Source: Pardosa pseudoannulata
Lineage: Eukaryota > Arthropoda > Arachnida > Araneae > Lycosidae
NCBI GenBank assembly: GCA_032207245.1
Contig: CM063502.1
Span: 114,043,312 to 114,107,311, forward strand
Direction of reading: 5' to 3'
Length of the DNA: 64,000 nt
The notes under the pieces are model-generated. The model worked only from the letters and a program-made list of their open reading frames with translations. It had not been told where the DNA came from and did not search any database. The position numbers and the translations under genes are program-made. This document shows, in pieces, positions 61,140 through 64,000 of this stretch (position 1 is the first letter of the stretch; each line of letters begins with the position of its first letter).

Positions 61140-61610
61140 AAGACCAAAAAGAAAAATGCATTAAACAAATGGGGAGTAACAGAAATAATTAGAATTTGGA
61201 TGAACTTAGAAGATATTCATATAATATTAATATGATGGAGAACAAGACTGGATGAAAATTTCTTGAGTAAGATAGGATTAAATACAGAAAAATACATAAC
61301 ATAAATAATACAAAAGCAATTTGAATAATAAATAGAATAAAGCAATCTTTTGTTTCTCACAGCTTTTTCATTGCATAGCATATACTAAAATATAAAGAAA
61401 AATTTATGTGAAGATGGGACGATGGAGATTATGGGAAGATGGGACAGAGTATTTTCATTTAATAAAATAATAGCACTTTTATTAAAGTAGTTAAAATGTT
61501 CATAAAATGAAAGAATTCTTTCCAGAAAAGCAGCTTCAGTTGAAATAAACAGGTGATAGTTTCCTTTTTGGGGGAAGAACCTTGAAAAAAATTAAAAACT
61601 ACTTATAAAA
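61140..61610. repeat. Diverged direct repeat, copy 1
   Basis: Words ACAGAAATAATTA, GTTTCTCACAGCTTTTTCAT, TGTTCATAAAATGAAAGAAT, GAAATAAACAGGTGATAG, GAAAAAAATTAAAAACTAC recur in order at 63,170-63,770. Confidence 0.6.
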
Positions 61611-62639
61611 CTGTCTTTGGAACGACACCAGAATCATAGTTAATGTTTTGTATTTATTATTTGAAATACTTTTTCACTTACTACTCAAAGAGCACTAGAA
61701 CATACTAGTACACATACTAGCTTGCCTTCAGTATTAGTTGACTGATGGTGAATAAAAAAAAATTAAGTAAAAGTTAATACAAAATATATAAAACGTCCAA
61801 CAAAAAATGAGCAGTCTTGCTGGCTATTCTGAAATAATTTTGTTATGATGTAATAACACCCAACAAATTCCATTCCTGATCCATAATTTACCTCAACAGA
61901 AATCATTTGCATAGAAAAATGCTTATTTAAACTAAAATAATCAACATTTTGTATGGTTTTCATTTAGTATCTTCGTTAATGATGTTCTGGCAAAGAAGAA
62001 ATTTAACAAAAAGAATCCCCAAAATTTTTCTTATTCCACGATACCTGTCTTGACCAAAATTTCAGACCGATTTCGAAGAGTCGAAGCGTATAGAAATAAA
62101 ATAGAAAAAAAAATGAAGCACAGATAATAACAAAACACAAGTATGAAATTAAGATAGTCTTAAGTGGAAATAGATTAAAAATACAACTATATTTTGGAAA
62201 TAATGGCTATTTAGAAACTTCCTTAGTTGCAGGTTTGGTCATTAAGGTCATTAAGAGAAACCTCATGTGTAAAAATTAAAAAAATATTTTTTTAATCTTG
62301 CTTAAATGGTTCCAAAACTAATAACTTTTGAACCAATTAATCAAAATTTTTAAATCCCACATTTAACTGTAGCTCTCTTAAAGGACAAAAGGCACAAAGC
62401 TATCAAAATATTTAAGTGATAAGGAAAAAATTTCAAACATCGCATTTTCAAAAAATATATTTTTTAAAATCTTAAAATATTAATAACTTTTAAATACTTT
62501 GCTTGATTGAAATAAACTGCACATCAATCCAAAGGTTTTTAGAAGTACTTCAAATATATATGAAAGTTTTAAAGCGATGATAATTGTTATGGGCATATAT
62601 GGATTTTTAAGAGTTCATGTTGTTGCCATATTTTTAATG
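61611..62639. other. No recognisable feature
   Basis: AT-rich intergenic DNA. Confidence 0.5.
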
Positions 62640-62902
62640 CCACTTGGACGAGCCAAGCACGTGGGCTAGAGACCACACGAATTAAGGCGAAGGGTGCGCC
62701 TTTCGTTTGACCAGCCCCGCTAGGTTGAAAGTTTTTCATAATTTAGATGTAGAAGGTCACTTAGAACTTAGAGGTCATTGTGACCATAAACATACTTTAC
62801 TTATCCCAGCCGCCATTAACACACTCGGCATATCGAGCCCCGTACACGCACCCCTCCAGTTACGAGATTGTTGCTTTTATCCACTGAGCTACCTCGACTC
62901 AA
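62640..62902 (-). repeat. tRNA-derived SINE, family 2, minus strand
   Basis: Minus-strand head GTCGAGGTAGCTCAGTGGAT (A box) with the B-box region around GTACGGGGCTCGATATG, then body words such as CATTGTGACCATAAACATAC (plus strand). A GC-richer stretch at 62,640-62,730 precedes the recognisable body and may be a variant 3' part. Confidence 0.72.
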
Positions 62903-63169
62903 GAGCTCATGTGGTGCCATCTATCGACAACCGGGTACATTAAATGTCTTTATATTGAAATTTTACAAAATACAAAACACGAAAGGGGTTTTAATAATGA
63001 CAATGACTATTTTGGTGATTCTACAACAAACCATGAGGTTTGGTATAAAAAACAATTAGACAAACACATATACACACTCACTTTTATATATTGAGAGAGA
63101 TGAGCAAATAAAAAATATACACTATAGACACTCTTATAGACCTCCTTCCTGCAAAAATATATAATTTTT
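62903..63169. other. No recognisable feature
   Basis: Short spacer between repeats. Confidence 0.5.
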
Positions 63170-63770
63170 TTTAAATGGAGATTACCAGAAATAATTAATA
63201 TTCTGTAACATCTAGAAAATATTTCAAAAAGTATTATTAGAATGGCTGATTAAAGTGAGAGGAAGCGTTTTGGGGAAGATAAAGAAATAATTATCAAGTG
63301 ATACAAATTATAAAAAGTAAAGGAAATAAACTTTGATAATAAATGAAGAAGAAGAAGGGGGTTTTCCCACAATTTCCTTAATTAAATGCATGCACTGAAA
63401 AAATTGAAAAATTTATAATAAAATGGGGAAGAAAGGAAAGTGTAATGAAAGAAAAAAGATCTTATGATTACATATTTCTTTACTTCATTAAAACATAAAA
63501 TATTTCAGGAAATAAAGAAAATAAATAAAGAGAATTTTCTTGCGTCACGGGAAAAAGAAAAAGTAGAGGAAACGGAGGAGAAACTTGAAGAAGTGGGGGG
63601 TTTAACAGAAACTTTGTCTGGGTATAAATAAAATTATAACACTTCCTTGGAAGTTGTTCAGATGTTCATAAAATGAAAAAAATTTCTCAGAGCAGAAACT
63701 TTAGTAAAAATAAACAGATGATCGTTTTCCCATTTTTTGAAAAAAGAACTTATCAAAAAATTAAAAACTG
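63170..63770. repeat. Diverged direct repeat, copy 2
   Basis: Aligns in order with 61,140-61,610 (ACCAGAAATAATTAA, TTTTCCCACAATTTCCTTAA, TGTTCATAAAATGAAAAAAA, AATAAACAGATGATCG, AAAAAATTAAAAACTGC). Confidence 0.6.
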
Positions 63771-63780
63771 CTAGAACCTA

Positions 63781-63781
<1 letters not shown>

Positions 63782-63815
<34 letters not shown>
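63782..63815. repeat. Poly(A) tract, 34 bases
   Basis: Uninterrupted A run just beyond the direct repeat. It could be the tail of a retroposed copy on the + strand, but no source transcript is recognised. Confidence 0.9.
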
Positions 63816-63817
<2 letters not shown>

Positions 63818-64000
63818 GAAACACAACTGAAAATACAAGGTCAATATAAGTTAGGTACAAACAGAAAGCAAAAGGCTTAGTCTGTTTTTACTTTTTTCGC
63901 ACTGAGAATGCAGTTTACTTGAAGCTGCGAAACAACCTTTCTGCTTTCTTTTCTGTTTGGGCTTTCCGGCACAAACAATACCGTATCATATAAGAGTTTT
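63816..64000. other. No recognisable feature
   Basis: Window end; no gene or repeat is supported. Confidence 0.5.

Overview
The window is a very AT-rich stretch of animal nuclear DNA from a repeat-dense intergenic region. The transposon mix (BEL/Pao with DUF1759-type gag, copia with a tRNA-iMet internal-site primer binding site, Tc1/mariner, Penelope-like RT, tRNA-derived SINEs, TTAA-targeted MITEs) fits an arthropod. A spider is my best guess from remembered resemblance of the SINEs and Pao proteins; that is inference, not proof. I found no intact host protein-coding gene, no real tRNA or rRNA gene and no CRISPR. Almost every long open frame is either a (TA)n microsatellite read as alternating Tyr/Ile or a transposon remnant.

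Layout. 1-580 is TA/TG simple sequence. 1.65-2.84 kb holds an imperfect tandem repeat (about 370 bp period) whose family recurs inside a TTAA-flanked element at 52.53-53.07 kb. 3.0-4.77 kb is a cluster of four related short modules plus a 350-bp direct duplication. 5.43-6.50 kb is a four-unit tandem array (about 288 bp period) with two units identical by eye. 12.2-14.1 kb has a MITE split by a SINE, and a second TTAA MITE. 14.6-15.4 kb has a Tc1 fragment and a 45-bp minisatellite. 15.8-17.5 kb is a block of long (TA)n tracts that enclose a dispersed repeat and a probable solo LTR. 24.6-27.3 kb is a decayed BEL/Pao pol broken by two SINEs with clear target-site duplications and by a (TA)n expansion. 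27.9-30.8 kb has a SINE, a 149-bp MITE, a Tc1 element with recognisable ends, and three copies of a segmental repeat. 32.3 kb is a 100-N assembly gap, bordered by a sequence that also occurs 700 bp upstream. A mariner fragment follows at 33 kb and a Penelope-like RT fragment at 37.6 kb.

The best-resolved structure is at 38.7-47.0 kb. A complete but defective copia element (40,752-45,225, + strand, 168-169 bp LTRs, 5-bp duplication GAAAT) sits inside the integrase region of an older copia copy of the same family on the - strand. The young element carries a 281-bp TTAA MITE, for which the older copy supplies the empty site. The older copy's 5' end is fused directly to a truncated Tc1 element (47.0-48.25 kb). 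Another Tc1 remnant lies at 50.5-51.5 kb. 56.6-58.2 kb holds a second BEL/Pao remnant in which the RT fragment precedes the gag fragment. The last 4 kb contain SINEs and a diverged direct repeat pair.

Nothing here works as an operon or pathway. The interest lies in nested insertion history, exact insertion boundaries and several short repeat families that may be undescribed. All alignments were made by eye, so percent identities and fuzzy boundaries are approximate.
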